Of a stretch of 64,000 nt of DNA, positions 26,000 through 37,109 are shown piece by piece. The stretch spans positions 1 through 64,000 of the forward strand of contig ML210198.1 in assembly GCA_004369085.1 (NCBI GenBank), in the 5' to 3' direction. The DNA comes from Coprinopsis marcescibilis. Lineage: Eukaryota > Basidiomycota > Agaricomycetes > Agaricales > Psathyrellaceae. The translations under genes were made by a program, and so were the position numbers. Under the pieces are notes generated by a model, which was not told the DNA's origin, ran no database searches, and worked only from the letters and a program-made list of their open reading frames with translations. Position 1 is the first letter of the stretch. Every line of letters starts with the position of its first letter.

Positions 26000-27272
26000 A
26001 TGCACGGACCACTCGCTCTCCCGCTCTCCCTCCTCCTCGTCGTTCCTTTGTTCCTTTCTTCTGCCAATGCCCACGGTATTGTGCAGAGTATCACCATTAA
26101 TGGTCGATATCATGCCGGAAACCAGCCAAACCAAGGCTTCCGTGCTCCGGGTCCTAGTGTTATTCGCCAGGTCCAAGATACAAACCCCGTCAAGGGCTCC
26201 TACAACCCTGCCATCATCTGTGGTACCAATGCTGGCCGCGCTACCCAAGTAGCCGAGGCCTACCCTGGCGAGGAGGTCCTGTTCAACTGGGGCACCGTAC
26301 GTCCTTTTTTCTATTGACAATAAATAGGGGATCCGATATTCATCTTTAATTGTGTACAGTGGCCCCACAACACTGGCCCAATCATCACCTACATGGCCTC
26401 CTGTGGCCAGACAGGCTGCGACCAATTCAATGCTGCAAACGCCCGCTGGTTCAAGATCGCGCAGGTGGGCAAGAAGCAAGGCAGCTACGACTGGCACCAA
26501 AACGACCTCAGTGCGTGCACAAAGCTTGTTTATCCTAATATCATCCCCTAACTGTCTTGCAGGGAGCGGCGCCCCCGGACGCGCAGTCATCCCACGCAAC
26601 CTCGCCCCTGGAAACTACCTCATTCGCCACGAGATCATCGCTCTCCACCTTGCCAGCACCGTCGGTGGAGCCGAATTCTACCCCTCCTGCAGTCAGCTCC
26701 GCGTAGGCGGCCAAGGCACCGGCTACCCCGCCGAGAACGAGCTCGTATCCTTCCCTGGAGCATACTACGACGAACATCCCGGTCTCGTCGTCCCCGGAGT
26801 ATTTGAGGTCGGATTCCAGTACCAGTTCCCCGGCCCCGCCATTGCTCAACTCGGTGGATCCGGTCCGGCCCCTGCCCCTGCTCCACAACAACCTTCTCCC
26901 ACCACCCAGCAGGCCAAGCCAACGCCCAAGCCTGAGGAGCCTTACATCCCACCTATCAACGCCGCCCCCATCCCCTCTGCTTCGCCGTCCCCCTCCCCCG
27001 TCAAGAATGCACCCATCTCGCCTGCCCCTCCCGCTTCTACCCCTACTGCCCCGCGTCGCTGCAAGAAGAGGAACAGCAAGCGGTCGATCAAGTTTGTGAC
27101 CGTCAAGGCTGAGGCTGAGCAGGCGCAGCCGACCCCGCATTACGTGGAGCCGATTGCGATTTCGAAGAGGGGTGTTGAGGTTGTTGACGTACCTGCACCT
27201 GCGGGTATTGCTGTTGCGAAGCGGCATCATAGCAGGGTCATGAAGAGGCTTGCTGCTGCTCATTCCCATTAG
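26000..27272 (+). CDS. AA9 lytic polysaccharide monooxygenase
   Basis: Secreted copper enzyme (formerly GH61) that oxidatively cleaves cellulose or related glycans. Exons 26000-26296, 26360-26510 and 26563-27272 give 385 residues. A signal peptide (1-24, ending SSANA) exposes His25 as the new N-terminus, the first ligand of the copper histidine brace; His102 in TWPHNTGP is the second and Tyr189 in GAEFYPSCSQL the axial ligand. LIRHEIIALHLA (169-180) with His172 is also family-typical. There is no CBM1. After about residue 255 comes a Pro/Ala-rich linker and then an unusual basic tail with repeated Lys-Arg pairs (KKRNSKRS, SKRGVE, AKRHH, MKRLAA). The catalytic domain is complete. Confidence 0.93.
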
Positions 27273-28490
27273 AGCGGGCACCGAGTCTACTTTGCGATCT
27301 ACACCCGCCGCCCTGTGTGTTGACGGGAGGTGTTCATTCACTTCGCCATCTCCATCGTCTGTGTATCATCTTCCATCGAGTCCCATCTCATCTTGCTGCG
27401 TATGCTGTGCATTATGTCTCTCCTCCTTCGCTTGTCGAAGGGGTTGGTATTCAGGCGTGCCTGTCCCCCGTTTTTGTAGCTCAGGTCTATACCAGTTATC
27501 GATCGGAGGTGCTTGAAGCCTAGTCTTCTTGCATTATCATCTATCTTGTTGCTGTTATTGTTATTTTGTATGTACTGTGTACTGTGTACCGTATGTAGGA
27601 TCTATGTACTCTCAGCGCATGCGCTGGTACGTGCGGAACGGATCCCCGTTGTACGGGTTTATAAGTATCCTGCCATCCATCTCTTTTATCGTATCTTTAT
27701 CTGTTATTTAGTTTACCTTAGTGTAGTGTTCGCGGAATGAAAAATAAAAAGACTGAAGGCTGAATGAATGCATAACATGTTTTAAATTTGTATCATGTAG
27801 CTTGTTTAGTTTAGTGTATCGTTATGTGTAGTACTTGGATTACCGATTGCTAGTTACGTAGGCTGTAGTTGTGTAAAGAGTGTAATGCAATGTTGCGGTT
27901 CCCTTCGACTCTGAGGTTTGTTGTTGGACCGGAAAGGGGTAACGAGAGGGTCGAGTCGTCTTCTTCGTACCATTCCTTCCAACGGTTTACTTGCGAACGG
28001 TGTGGGCCCATCAGTGAAGCGACATTTTAGTCTCGGCTGGTTTTTCGCGGTTTCAAGGTTTCCTGCAACCTAGAAACCTGAGAAACCTCGGAAACCTGGA
28101 AACCACTTCATACCTATACAAACAGTTCAAAATTGATATGTTTCCTACCGTACCCAAGTCTAGGCTCTATACTCCGTAGGCCAAACTCAGTTAACGCGAC
28201 AATGGACTAAATAGGTTTCTAAAGGTTTCCCGAGGTTCGGGTTAATTAGTGAGCCTTCTCTTTTACTCTGACCACATTCTAATGCACTTATTCATTATAT
28301 TTGCAAGAATGCGCGCGGATGGGGCAAGTCTGCATGGTATTCGTCGAATACTAGTGGTTTAAGATAGACGCTCGGCGGTGTTGCCGGGACTGTCGGATTT
28401 CCAATAACATCCGCATGAGCAAATTCACAGCAATCTCTATCATAACTCCTCTGCTCAGCAACAACGACGACGGCAAATCTCGTCTTCACC
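27273..28490. other. Intergenic with GAAACCT repeats
   Basis: 1.2 kb without a supported gene. The first part should be the LPMO 3' region; a T-rich stretch follows, then the AGGTTTC/GAAACCT repeat cluster, listed separately. Confidence 0.5.
28050..28236. repeat. Cluster of inverted GAAACCT/AGGTTTC motifs
   Basis: One outer AGGTTTC at about 28057, then three GAAACCT copies and a GAAACC at 28071-28101, and after a ~105-base spacer two AGGTTTC copies at about 28211-28228. The opposite orientations allow the ends of the block to pair as a long imperfect hairpin. It may be a small mobile-element remnant. Confidence 0.5.
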
Positions 28491-31170
28491 ATGGGATCGT
28501 TTCAGAATGCTCACAGTTTTACCTTGAACAATGGAACATTTATCGATATCTCGTCTACAACTGTCACTGGCGCAGAACGTAAGTGCAGCAGGATCGGCAA
28601 CGTCTAGTCATATACTGATGTAATTGTCGATCTTGCTGCAGCGTTGATTCATCTGGAACGACATACCGCTGGCGGGGCAACACACGACTCCTTGGAGCGC
28701 TTTCCCCCAGCACGGTGCCATCCAGGAACCAGGGAGTGGGTCCTTGGCAAGTATCGCCGCTGGGCCAGGGATCCTCGAGAAGACGGATCGAAGCAAGTTA
28801 ACTGGCTCTTCGGGCCAGCTGGGATGGGAAAGAGTGCCATTGCACAGACGTTGGCCGAAGAGCTCGAGGCTGAGGGAATCTTGGCCGCCAGCTTCTTCTT
28901 TTCGCGAAACAATGCTCAAAGAAACACGCCAGCGAGGTTCGTTGCGACAATCGCCCTACAATTTGCCACATCCATCCCTTCCGTTCGGCCTCATATTGAG
29001 GATGCCATCAAAGCCGATCCGAGTACATTGACAAAGGCCCCTCCCATTCAGCTCAATAAACTCATCATAGAACCGCTGTCCAACATTGCTCCCCTCGAGG
29101 GAAATCGTCTTGTTATCATTGACGGCCTGGACGAGTGCGACGGGGCTGAGCGCAAGGTGGATCAGGAACGCGACCAAGCACTGGTGCTCAAGCTCGTCGA
29201 AACCCTCCGAGCATCCAATCCCCACCTGTTTTTCCTTATATGTAGCCGACCAGAAGCTTGGATCGAAAGGGCATTTACCAACCTCCCGTCGCTCTTGGAC
29301 TCCACCGAGAAGTTCGACCTTTTCACATGCTCGGACAAGTACCGCGACGTCGCAAGGTACCTTCGAGTAGAATTCGACCGGATCCGCGGAGAGTTGGGTG
29401 TAGAGGGGTCATGGCCCTCGATATACGATATGATCAGTTTGGTCGAAAGGGCATCAGGACAATTCATCTATGCCTCCACCGTCATCCGATACGTGGAGGA
29501 GGACGATCCCTGGCACCCCCCACAGGATCGTCTTGCAGTGATCCTGACCTCGGCAAAACCGCCAGAGGGCCATAAGCCCTTGTCGGTGTTGGACGCGCTA
29601 TACCTTCAAATCCTCCGTCAATCTGGCAGTTGCGAAAAGGTCAAGGAGATCATAGGCTGTCTCCTTCTGCTTCAATCGATCGACAGGATGGGGATTCAGT
29701 ACGGGACCAAATTCAGCGTTCTGAAGCTTCTATGCGGATGGCCAGACAACGCTGCCCGTGGACTACATTCTCTGATTGCAGACACGGGGCACCCCTTCTA
29801 CCACGCGACCTTCATACAATTCATTGAAGATCCCAATCGGTCGCAAGAGTTCCACATCCTGACTGGATATTACGCCCCTTACCTTACCATGAGGTGCCTT
29901 CAGCACCTTTCGTCACATTCGAAGAAACGAACCGGCGAGCAATCCCTTTATGACTATATCAACACAATTCGCGAGACTGCCGCAAGGCAAGCGTTCAACG
30001 CTGCGAGATGTTGGCCGGTTATCATTGCAAGGTCCGGCACTGGCAGGGATCAGTCACTTCTTGGAGTGAACAACGCATTCCTGGACTATGACTTTGCCTT
30101 TGATGCATGGTATGACAGACTCTGTCCCGCGGACGTCATCTCCTGCTGCCAGGAAGAATGGATGTTGGAGAACTTTGGTGTGTACATGCTGTTGGGTAGG
30201 GATTTATCTCAAGGCTTCTCCCTCCTTCGGCGATGTGTTGCACATGACCAGGCGGTGAATGACCGGCAAATGGAAGCAAACATGAAACGACTTCAGCCTC
30301 ACCAAATATCTTCCCTGCGATCCTTTGGCGACCATGTCAAGGATTCCATACTATCATCGGAACCTCACAGCTCATCCCTCTCATGGAAACAGAGTCCAAT
30401 GCACGATGTCACTTCAATTGGATGGCTAGTCTTCGACGGGATGTATGCCAACGGGTTCATTAGTAGGAACACTAAGGTTTGGCGCAGTGACAGAATTCAC
30501 TTTAATTACGGCGAATCGACAGCGACTCTTATCGACCGTGGAGACGGACCACGGGAGTTCAAAACACCTTTTGGGTCGTTTGTTTGCAGGGTTCTCGGGC
30601 ATGACGTACTGCTTCTCCTCGCAAGCGTATTGGCAAGTAAAAACAACGAGCCGACGCATAATGACGAATTCGCAGTCAAGCTTTCCAAAGTGACGTATAT
30701 ATTGCTTGATTGGGCAGAGGCTATTTTCACTCGGAATGCTTATGGTGAACCGAACAAGTGAGTAAATCATTTGCTCGGAGTATAGCATCTAAAGAGTGAC
30801 AACTGTGTTTAGCCGTGTCTTTGAACATATCCACACGGCCTTGCACTTCATTCCATATGCTACACCCGAGGCAGTTATCCCGAAATTGGAACTTGCCTGC
30901 ACTCCTCTAATCCCAAAGGCCTATTGGATCGAAACGGATGTTGATGCTGTAGTCTCCAAGCAATGGTTTCGATGCTTAGCTATTAGCGCGCTTCGGTGCA
31001 TATGCGGGCGGACGGTGAATCCTGCCATGGCCAAGGCATTAATACTGCTCCATCGCAAGATTTACAACCTGTTGAACGCCGATCAAAAGCGCTGGATGGG
31101 CCGGAAGCTCTGCGACATTATCCTTCCTTTCTTTGACGCATATTTGGATAACCCTTCCGCATTTGCTTAG
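28491..31170 (+). CDS. NACHT-domain STAND NTPase (fungal NLR-like)
   Basis: Signal-transducing ATPase of the fungal NLR-like class, which is linked to non-self recognition and programmed cell death in other fungi; that role is inferred here. Three exons (28491-28578, 28642-30757, 30813-31170) give 853 residues. A short N-terminal segment (1-50) is followed by the family's ERHTAGGATHDS…CHPGTR region, Walker A GPAGMGKSAIAQTL (about 87-100), Walker B VIIDGLDEC (about 177-186) and the FFLICSRPE sensor. The ~450-residue C-terminal half has no WD40, ankyrin or TPR repeats; it is alpha-helical in character with FGDHVKDSI, RVLGHDVLLLLA and RCICGRTVNPAMAKA. A decayed paralogue lies about 7 kb away on the other strand (21054-21890). 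No disruption was seen in this copy. Confidence 0.85.
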
Positions 31171-31632
31171 CTTCCGACTTTTATTTCGAGGAGCGTGTGA
31201 TATTGGACTGCGACGTGTACACATTGAGAGAGTATTGCGTGGAGGAACTAATTGTTAATGGTGGGACTATAACAATATGAGCGTCATCCACACAACGACA
31301 CGTATTTAATGTTCAATAGGCGCCCGGTGTTCGCGTCGTTTGTTTCCTTTGCTGCGTTGTTCCTGTTTTGTAAGCGGAAGAAAGATTCATCAAACGAAAT
31401 ACCGCCGCAGTTCCATAATCAGTGGGACTCCGCACAGTAAATGGTTATGCTATTTCGCTATTTACCACTATCTTCCATTCCGTGAAAAGGATCGACTCGT
31501 TTTTGACTCGGAGGTCCGAGTCGGACAGCCGAGATTTGCTTTTCCACGGGGCACCTGCCTAAATTGGATGCGCAATGTCCCCCAAATATTTTGAAACTCC
31601 ATTGAAACATCTTTTCCCCCTGACCACTAACC
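31171..31632. other. Intergenic, no gene seen
   Basis: 460 bases between the NACHT stop and the MYND start; only short frames without features. Confidence 0.5.
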
Positions 31633-32928
31633 ATGTCTTTACCGCCGGTAGAGCCTTTAAAGCCTTTGCTCAAGTCCTCAACAATGGTCATGCGCGAACT
31701 CGACACATGGAAGACGGAAAGTCTGCGAGACCAGCTTTTCGCAGTGGAATCGGAGTTGTGGAAGGATAAAGGGGGCTCACCGTTTTACCACTGGTACAAA
31801 CGAGTGGCAACGGGGGAGACGGCAGTTCGAGCAGACATTGGAGACGACAGGATTGCTCAGGGACGGCTTATCGCGTGGAACGTGAAAAAGCCTTTCGAAG
31901 CCGTGAACATCAACTACCGGTCCCTCGACACGTGCAGGCTCTTACCAGTCAACTGCGCCGATTTTAGACTGCAGTTGTACACAATGGAGGAAGTATGGAA
32001 GAGGCTTGAATCCGCAGCTGAGACTCGAGGTGATGTATCCTTCAAGACTTGGCTCGATATCACTCTAATCCTGATGGTAAGCACCAGTTCCAGTCGAGTT
32101 CCAGTGACTCGTTTTATAGCGCTAACGCTTGGCTAGATGTACGAGATCCTCCTTCTCCGGAATTTTCACGACTTTGGAGGTGCAGACGTCCCAATTATTA
32201 TCGCCCAGTGGAGCTCTGAGCAAATGGACATCGCCTGCAACTATTGGGTCGAGCTGAGCAAAGGGAATTGGTCCGAGGAAGAGACATCCCAAAAATGTGA
32301 GGTTCTTTGATTCCTCCTTCTCCCGGTGAAATTCCAATAACCATGGCTCTATATCAAGAAACGGACAACCACTTCCATGACAGACTCAGTCCCTGCTTCC
32401 ATCAAGTTGACCTAGTATATCGGGCGTTACTACAGGACCCGGAGGTCGGCTATGTGCCACCGTTTGTGATCCTTTATTCTGCAAATTCTAAATGTCGGGC
32501 GAGAGCTATCTTCACCGAGCCAGAGAATAGGCCCCCAGGATCCCTTACCCGCGACTTTCCCAGCTCCTGCAACAGTCCAAACTGCACAGAAACCAGCGGG
32601 TGCGGGTCGTTCGATCTCGACAAATGCGTATCCCTGGCTCCCGGTTCGCCACTTGTTCGCAAGTCCGTTTGGACCAAGTCTGTGCGATGCAACTATTGGC
32701 CGTGCAAGGTACAAGAGCCAAGGTTGAAGCCTGGCGAAACAGTATCGACGGAGAAGTCAAAGTTCCTCAGATGCACGAAATGCAGGGACGTCCTTTATTG
32801 CTCTCGGTTGTGCCAGGTGAGACCAATCATTAAATAACCTTGATCGTTTGTTAAACACCAAAGGTTAGAAAGTTGACTGGAACCATCATAAACTCGTTTG
32901 CGAGCCAATACCAACAATGTCAAAGTGA
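31633..32928 (+). CDS. MYND zinc-finger protein
   Basis: Exons 31633-32076, 32137-32296, 32416-32816 and 32869-32928 sum to 1065 nt, 354 residues. The first ~290 residues are unrecognised. The C-terminus is a MYND-type zinc finger: CNYWPC, then after a spacer RCTKCRDVLYCSRLCQKVDWNHHKLVCE, with the expected C…C…C-x2-C…C-x3-C…H-x3-C spacing. MYND fingers mediate protein-protein contacts; basidiomycetes have many such genes of unknown role. Intron 2 is unusually long (119 nt). The nearer acceptor at about 32346 would create an in-frame TAA, so the acceptor at 32415 (CTAG) is chosen. No enzymatic SET domain is present. Confidence 0.75.
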
Positions 32929-33080
32929 GAATTGTGTAGAGTTTAGGTAACATAACTTGCAACTCGTGTTTTATGTAAACCGGCTAAGCGTCTAAAACGT
33001 GGTATTGAGAAAGTATACGAACTATCAAACGTTCCATCCTGCCAGGTGAGTATTTAGTACTGATTGACGTTCGAAGTGTT

Positions 33081-34429
33081 TCAAATCAGCTTTGGCGTCG
33101 ACCAGTCCACCCACTCTCCTTCCGTGTAGTTGAACACTGGATCATCTCCTATGTCCGTGTACTCTATTTCAGTATCTACATCTATATTACGATGCAAAAA
33201 CTTGTTCACGAACGCGTCTAAATGACGTCGTTGGCTCTGTGGAAACCTGCAAAGATCACGGTTCCCGACCTGTGATATGCCCATGTGGTCAGATACTCCC
33301 AGTGCTTGGAAGATCTTTCTACCATTGACCATGCAACCATAGACCGACTGGGGACCGAGCGATGGGATCCCGGAATTCTCGAGGACGAGCAGGCCACGCG
33401 GAGCTATGAGTCCGGGGAGGAAATGGTGATCAAATGGAAGGCTGTCCACGTCGTCGACATACTGGTTGAACGACGTGGAGAACAAGGGACCAGATGCAAC
33501 TACCTTTCGCGCATTATCCGCCTCCAAGCCCCTCCTCACCATTTCCTCGGATATCCTCCAACATGCGGTGCCTCCCGCACCTGTGTCGTGTGTGATGGTA
33601 AGCGCTACCCGTTGGTCGTACGCTGCAGCAATCAACGCTCCTTTGGCATTGCGAGAGCAGCCGGTCACAGCGAGTTTAGTGTTATCAATCTTCGACAGCG
33701 CCCTCGGTAGGATGACGAGGCCGTCTATGATTCGACTGACGGCCCATGCCCAGGCATTCATAATCCCCGCAGTGTGATTGTGGCCATACAGGTCGTAGAA
33801 TTTACCGCGGGACCTGTGTGGTACCTGAAGGCCTATCTCGTCGTTGTTGAAGCGAATTAGGGCCACGCCGCTGGGAGTTGGAATACTCGAGCCACCTAGA
33901 GCGATTATTGCAGGGAAGGGACCGTCTCCGGAGGGATATTCGATAAGAGAAGAGAAGGAGGTGCTTCGCTCGTTGTGGCGGACAGAAACTGTCAAAGTCT
34001 TCCCACCAGACGAGATTGTCGCATTTATATCTGCGGTGTTTACCACAACGGGGAGCTCCCCTAATGCCAAGCGTTGAAGCGAGGACGAAATCTCTTGACG
34101 CTTGAGGTACCAATCGTCCTTAGTCACGACTCCTCTACCGTTGAAGAAGGTAAAAGGGTTTGGAAGTTTCGAATGGGGAGTTCTGGCGGTGTCGGGGGGA
34201 ACGATAGATAAGTCTCGATATTGAAGACCAGTCGCATTTACAGATCGATTTGTCTGAGAGTTATTCGCCTCTTTAGCTGAGCAATACCACCAATGTTTCA
34301 AGTCAATGTTTGAAATATCAAAACCAATGGTTTCCACTCACATGAGGTAACCGTCGCCGGTCGAGCGCCCGCTTGGAGAATAGAAATAAGCGGCAAAGAA
34401 AAAAACCTGAACCACTGAAGTTCCTTCAT
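33081..34429 (-). CDS. CE15 glucuronoyl-esterase-like protein, probably inactive
   Basis: Fold of 4-O-methyl-glucuronoyl methylesterases, which cleave lignin-glucuronoxylan esters. Exon 34429-34342 encodes a signal peptide (MKELQWFRFFSLPLISILQA) and joins exon 34276-33081; total 1284 nt, 427 residues. Family blocks are present: PFTFFNGRGV, PFPAIIALGG, SRGKFYDLYG, VTGCSRNAKGA with nucleophile Ser237, LPFDHHFLPGLIAPRGLLV, LGPQSVYGC. But the catalytic Glu of the usual PQE(S/T)G is Asp260 (THDTG), and the HxHC motif carrying the catalytic His is RDLC (369-372), with both histidines gone. The reading frame is intact, so this is a maintained pseudoenzyme candidate rather than an obvious pseudogene. 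Tandem with the next gene, same strand. Confidence 0.88.
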
Positions 34430-35258
34430 GGCACCCAGATCAGTTAGAGATCTCGCAGCCGCCCGTTTCCTTTTAAACAGCTCAAGAGCGCTGTAGAACC
34501 TGAGTGTGGACGTCCTACCTTTGTGTTGGGTGTTATGTCAGTAGCAGACTCGCTGTGCCCACTTCCCAAGTTCTTCCGAGATCAACATTCGCAGAACCCG
34601 AAGCAGAGACAGCTGACTTCTTGCGGGGAAAGAGCTTCTGATGCTAGCACCTCATGAGCCCTACATGTTGAGAGCAGACCATAAATTGCCCTCCGGTGTT
34701 AAGCGCTTGGGCTAGGCCTTTGTCAGAAAACGCTAGGGCGTTTCTCTGAAGGGTGGATTAGAGGCTGACAAAAACGAGAAACTTTTAGGTCAGGAACCTG
34801 CAACAACTCCCAAGGTGACTGACTACATGCAGCGTTATAAATTTCCTGAACATTTCAGCAGTCGCCGACTATTTCTCACACCTCCTCCGACCTCTAGTAG
34901 AATGAGGAAGCGCACACTGTGTGCACCTACACGTAGAAGCTCATATGGGTATGTCCTCACTCATCCGGTCGCTGTTATTACCGGGCTGATATCTTTCTTA
35001 GGTATTCAAGGTCTTGCATTGAGGTATTTTTTGACCTGAGCATTTTCAAAGCCCCAATCAAGTCATTCGCAATCGCATGATCTAGCTAAAGGTCTCATGG
35101 TCCCAGAAAACATGGGCTGACTTGGGAGATTGCAGAAGCAACATCATTTACTGAGGGCCCCATCGATTACATTGCAACAAACACTGTTGGATGTAATCAT
35201 AGAAGTCAGGAAGCCATTCGAAATGTGAAGTGCTGAACAGAAATCCTAGCGCCCACTG
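34430..35258. other. Intergenic between CE15 paralogues
   Basis: 830 bases holding the promoter of the inactive CE15 copy and the 3' region of the active one. No gene was seen. Confidence 0.5.
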
Positions 35259-36479
35259 TCATCGGAGTATTCCAGGACTCTGCCAATCAACCCATTGTGA
35301 CTCGATAAAGCGATCAGTTCTCCCATCCGTCCGGAAGACTTGAATAGGACTATTTAACCCACCACGCAGGAAGAAGTCGATAAAGACATCCAAGTCTGCC
35401 TTCACACTGGGCGGGAACGCACAGTGGGAATGTCCACCAACTTGAATGAACCCGATCCGACTGAGTGCAGCCAACGCGTCGTACACCTTCCGTCCTGCAA
35501 CCACGCAGCCATACGCCGACTCCGGTCCTAACCGCTCAACGCCTGAGTTGTCAAGAACCAACAAGCCTCGAGGCGCAACGAGCGCGGGTAGGAAGTGGTG
35601 GTCAAATGGCAAATCGTCGACGCGATTGGTGTATTGGTCGAAAGTGGGGGAGAACCACGACGCGTTCCTGGAAACGTTTGGTGCTGTGGCTTCCGCTCCT
35701 GGCTCCGTCGCGCCTCCACTGTCGTAGAGCGCGTTGGAGAGCCGCCAGCAGGGTGTACCTCCCCCGCCAGTCTCTTGAGGTATAGTCAAGGCAACACGCG
35801 TGTCAAGGGCCCCAACCAGGAATGCACCCTTCCCATTTTCTGAGCAACCAGTTACGCCTAATCTTGCGAGGTTGATACGACTTTCAGTGCCAAGAGTCTC
35901 CAGGGCGTCTATCAGGCGAATGGCGCCCCAGCTAACTGCGGCTAACCAACCAGCGGGGTAGGTGGGGCCATAGAGATCGTAAAACTTGCCTCGGCCTCGC
36001 TGCCCGAGCGCTGCGATTTCGGTGGGCATATACGTGATCAGAGCGAAGTCGTTGGGGATCGGGATGTTGGTTCCGCCTAGCGCGATAATTGCTGGCCAGG
36101 GCGATGAAGAGGAGGAATTTGGGTATCGAATGGACACCGAGAAGGATATGGTCTTGTTTAGATCCCCGACGGCGATTGTTATGCTGTCGTGGTTGGAAGA
36201 AAGCTGCCCCGCAACGAAATCAGGTGCAGCTGGGACAATTCCTAGTTCCAAGCGCTGGAACAACTCGCTGATTTCGGTGCGTCGGCACTCCCATTCTGCT
36301 CTGTTTGTCACATTCCTCCCGTCATAGAATGCAAATGGGTTGGCGAGCCTAGTGTTGGCTTGGAGGGTTAGGTTCTGGGGAAGAGATGTGCAGACAGCCC
36401 TGGTCAAACTAAAAATGCTGGAAAGGGCAAGGAAGACTTCGATAACCTGGCGGCCCATGAATCGAATGGGGGAATGCAT
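35259..36479 (-). CDS. CE15 glucuronoyl esterase
   Basis: Secreted 4-O-methyl-glucuronoyl methylesterase (Cip2-like) that breaks ester links between lignin and glucuronoxylan. One exon, 406 residues. A signal peptide is clearest if translation begins at the second Met (36458; MGRQVIEVFLALSSIFSLTRA). Triad: Ser213 in TGCSENGKGA, Glu236 in IPQETGGGG, His352 in GGHSHCAFP. Other family blocks: FAFYDGR, PWPAIIALGGTNIPIP, GRGKFYDLYGP, LPFDHHFLPALVAPRGLLVLDNSG and GPESAYGC. The usual GCSRN is GCSEN here, Arg to Glu beside the nucleophile, which is worth noting because that Arg helps form the oxyanion hole in characterised enzymes. No CBM1. Intron-less apart from possible 5' untranslated exons. Confidence 0.9.
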   Translation of the reverse strand: MHSPIRFMGRQVIEVFLALSSIFSLTRAVCTSLPQNLTLQANTRLANPFAFYDGRNVTNRAEWECRRTEISELFQRLELGIVPAAPDFVAGQLSSNHDSITIAVGDLNKTISFSVSIRYPNSSSSSPWPAIIALGGTNIPIPNDFALITYMPTEIAALGQRGRGKFYDLYGPTYPAGWLAAVSWGAIRLIDALETLGTESRINLARLGVTGCSENGKGAFLVGALDTRVALTIPQETGGGGTPCWRLSNALYDSGGATEPGAEATAPNVSRNASWFSPTFDQYTNRVDDLPFDHHFLPALVAPRGLLVLDNSGVERLGPESAYGCVVAGRKVYDALAALSRIGFIQVGGHSHCAFPPSVKADLDVFIDFFLRGGLNSPIQVFRTDGRTDRFIESQWVDWQSPGILR

Positions 36480-37109
36480 GCCATTATCGTCGAATATAAA
36501 CTTGTGGTGCCCGCCATGATCGGATGTATATTCCTTCTAAAATGTCTTCTCGAAGCGCAATCAAGGCATTGATAATAGGCCTAGGGAAACATGACAAGGC
36601 AACAAGCGGGAAGATTAAAAGCTCCTCCACATGATAAGTCAAGTTCCTTGAGAGTTTTCCTCCCTTTATTAGGTCCCAAAGTAGCAAAACAGTAAATTGA
36701 GAGTACGCGGGAGGCCAGTACACTCACGTTATTGAATAACGATCTACTCTAGTCCGCATGCCGCTTAACGGAACATCGTAAGAAGGCTTATGAGCAACAT
36801 TCTGATTGCTGGAAATTTTGATAATGTTAATGATCGCGGATACAGATGTAGATGTCATGAGAGAAGAAGTTATGATACAGTTACTTGGGTTGGGAAATCA
36901 GACTTAAATAGAAGCAGACTATGTCGTCTCTTCTCTCTTGATCTTCTTAAAACGGGGCAAGCCAAAACTACGACCCATCCCTATATAGACTGCAGGTGAG
37001 TTGCGAGTTACCGAGCGTTAAGTGTAAGCACTTGCCCTGATGTTGTACAATACCATCAACTAGCGGTCGTTTATGGCCGGTCCTTCCTAGAAAACGAAGG
37101 CAGTTGGCG
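36480..37109. other. Intergenic, no gene seen
   Basis: 630 bases with the esterase promoter and the 3' region of the next gene; no supported frame. Confidence 0.5.

Noticed and set aside
26541..27341. 266-codon open frame on the minus strand
   Set aside because: It is antisense to the LPMO and its Pro-rich linker; Gly/Arg-rich mirror composition.
32297..32415. Apparent break in the MYND gene (TAA formed at the nearest acceptor)
   Set aside because: Using the acceptor at 32415 restores an exact in-frame 354-residue model, so a pseudogene is not needed.
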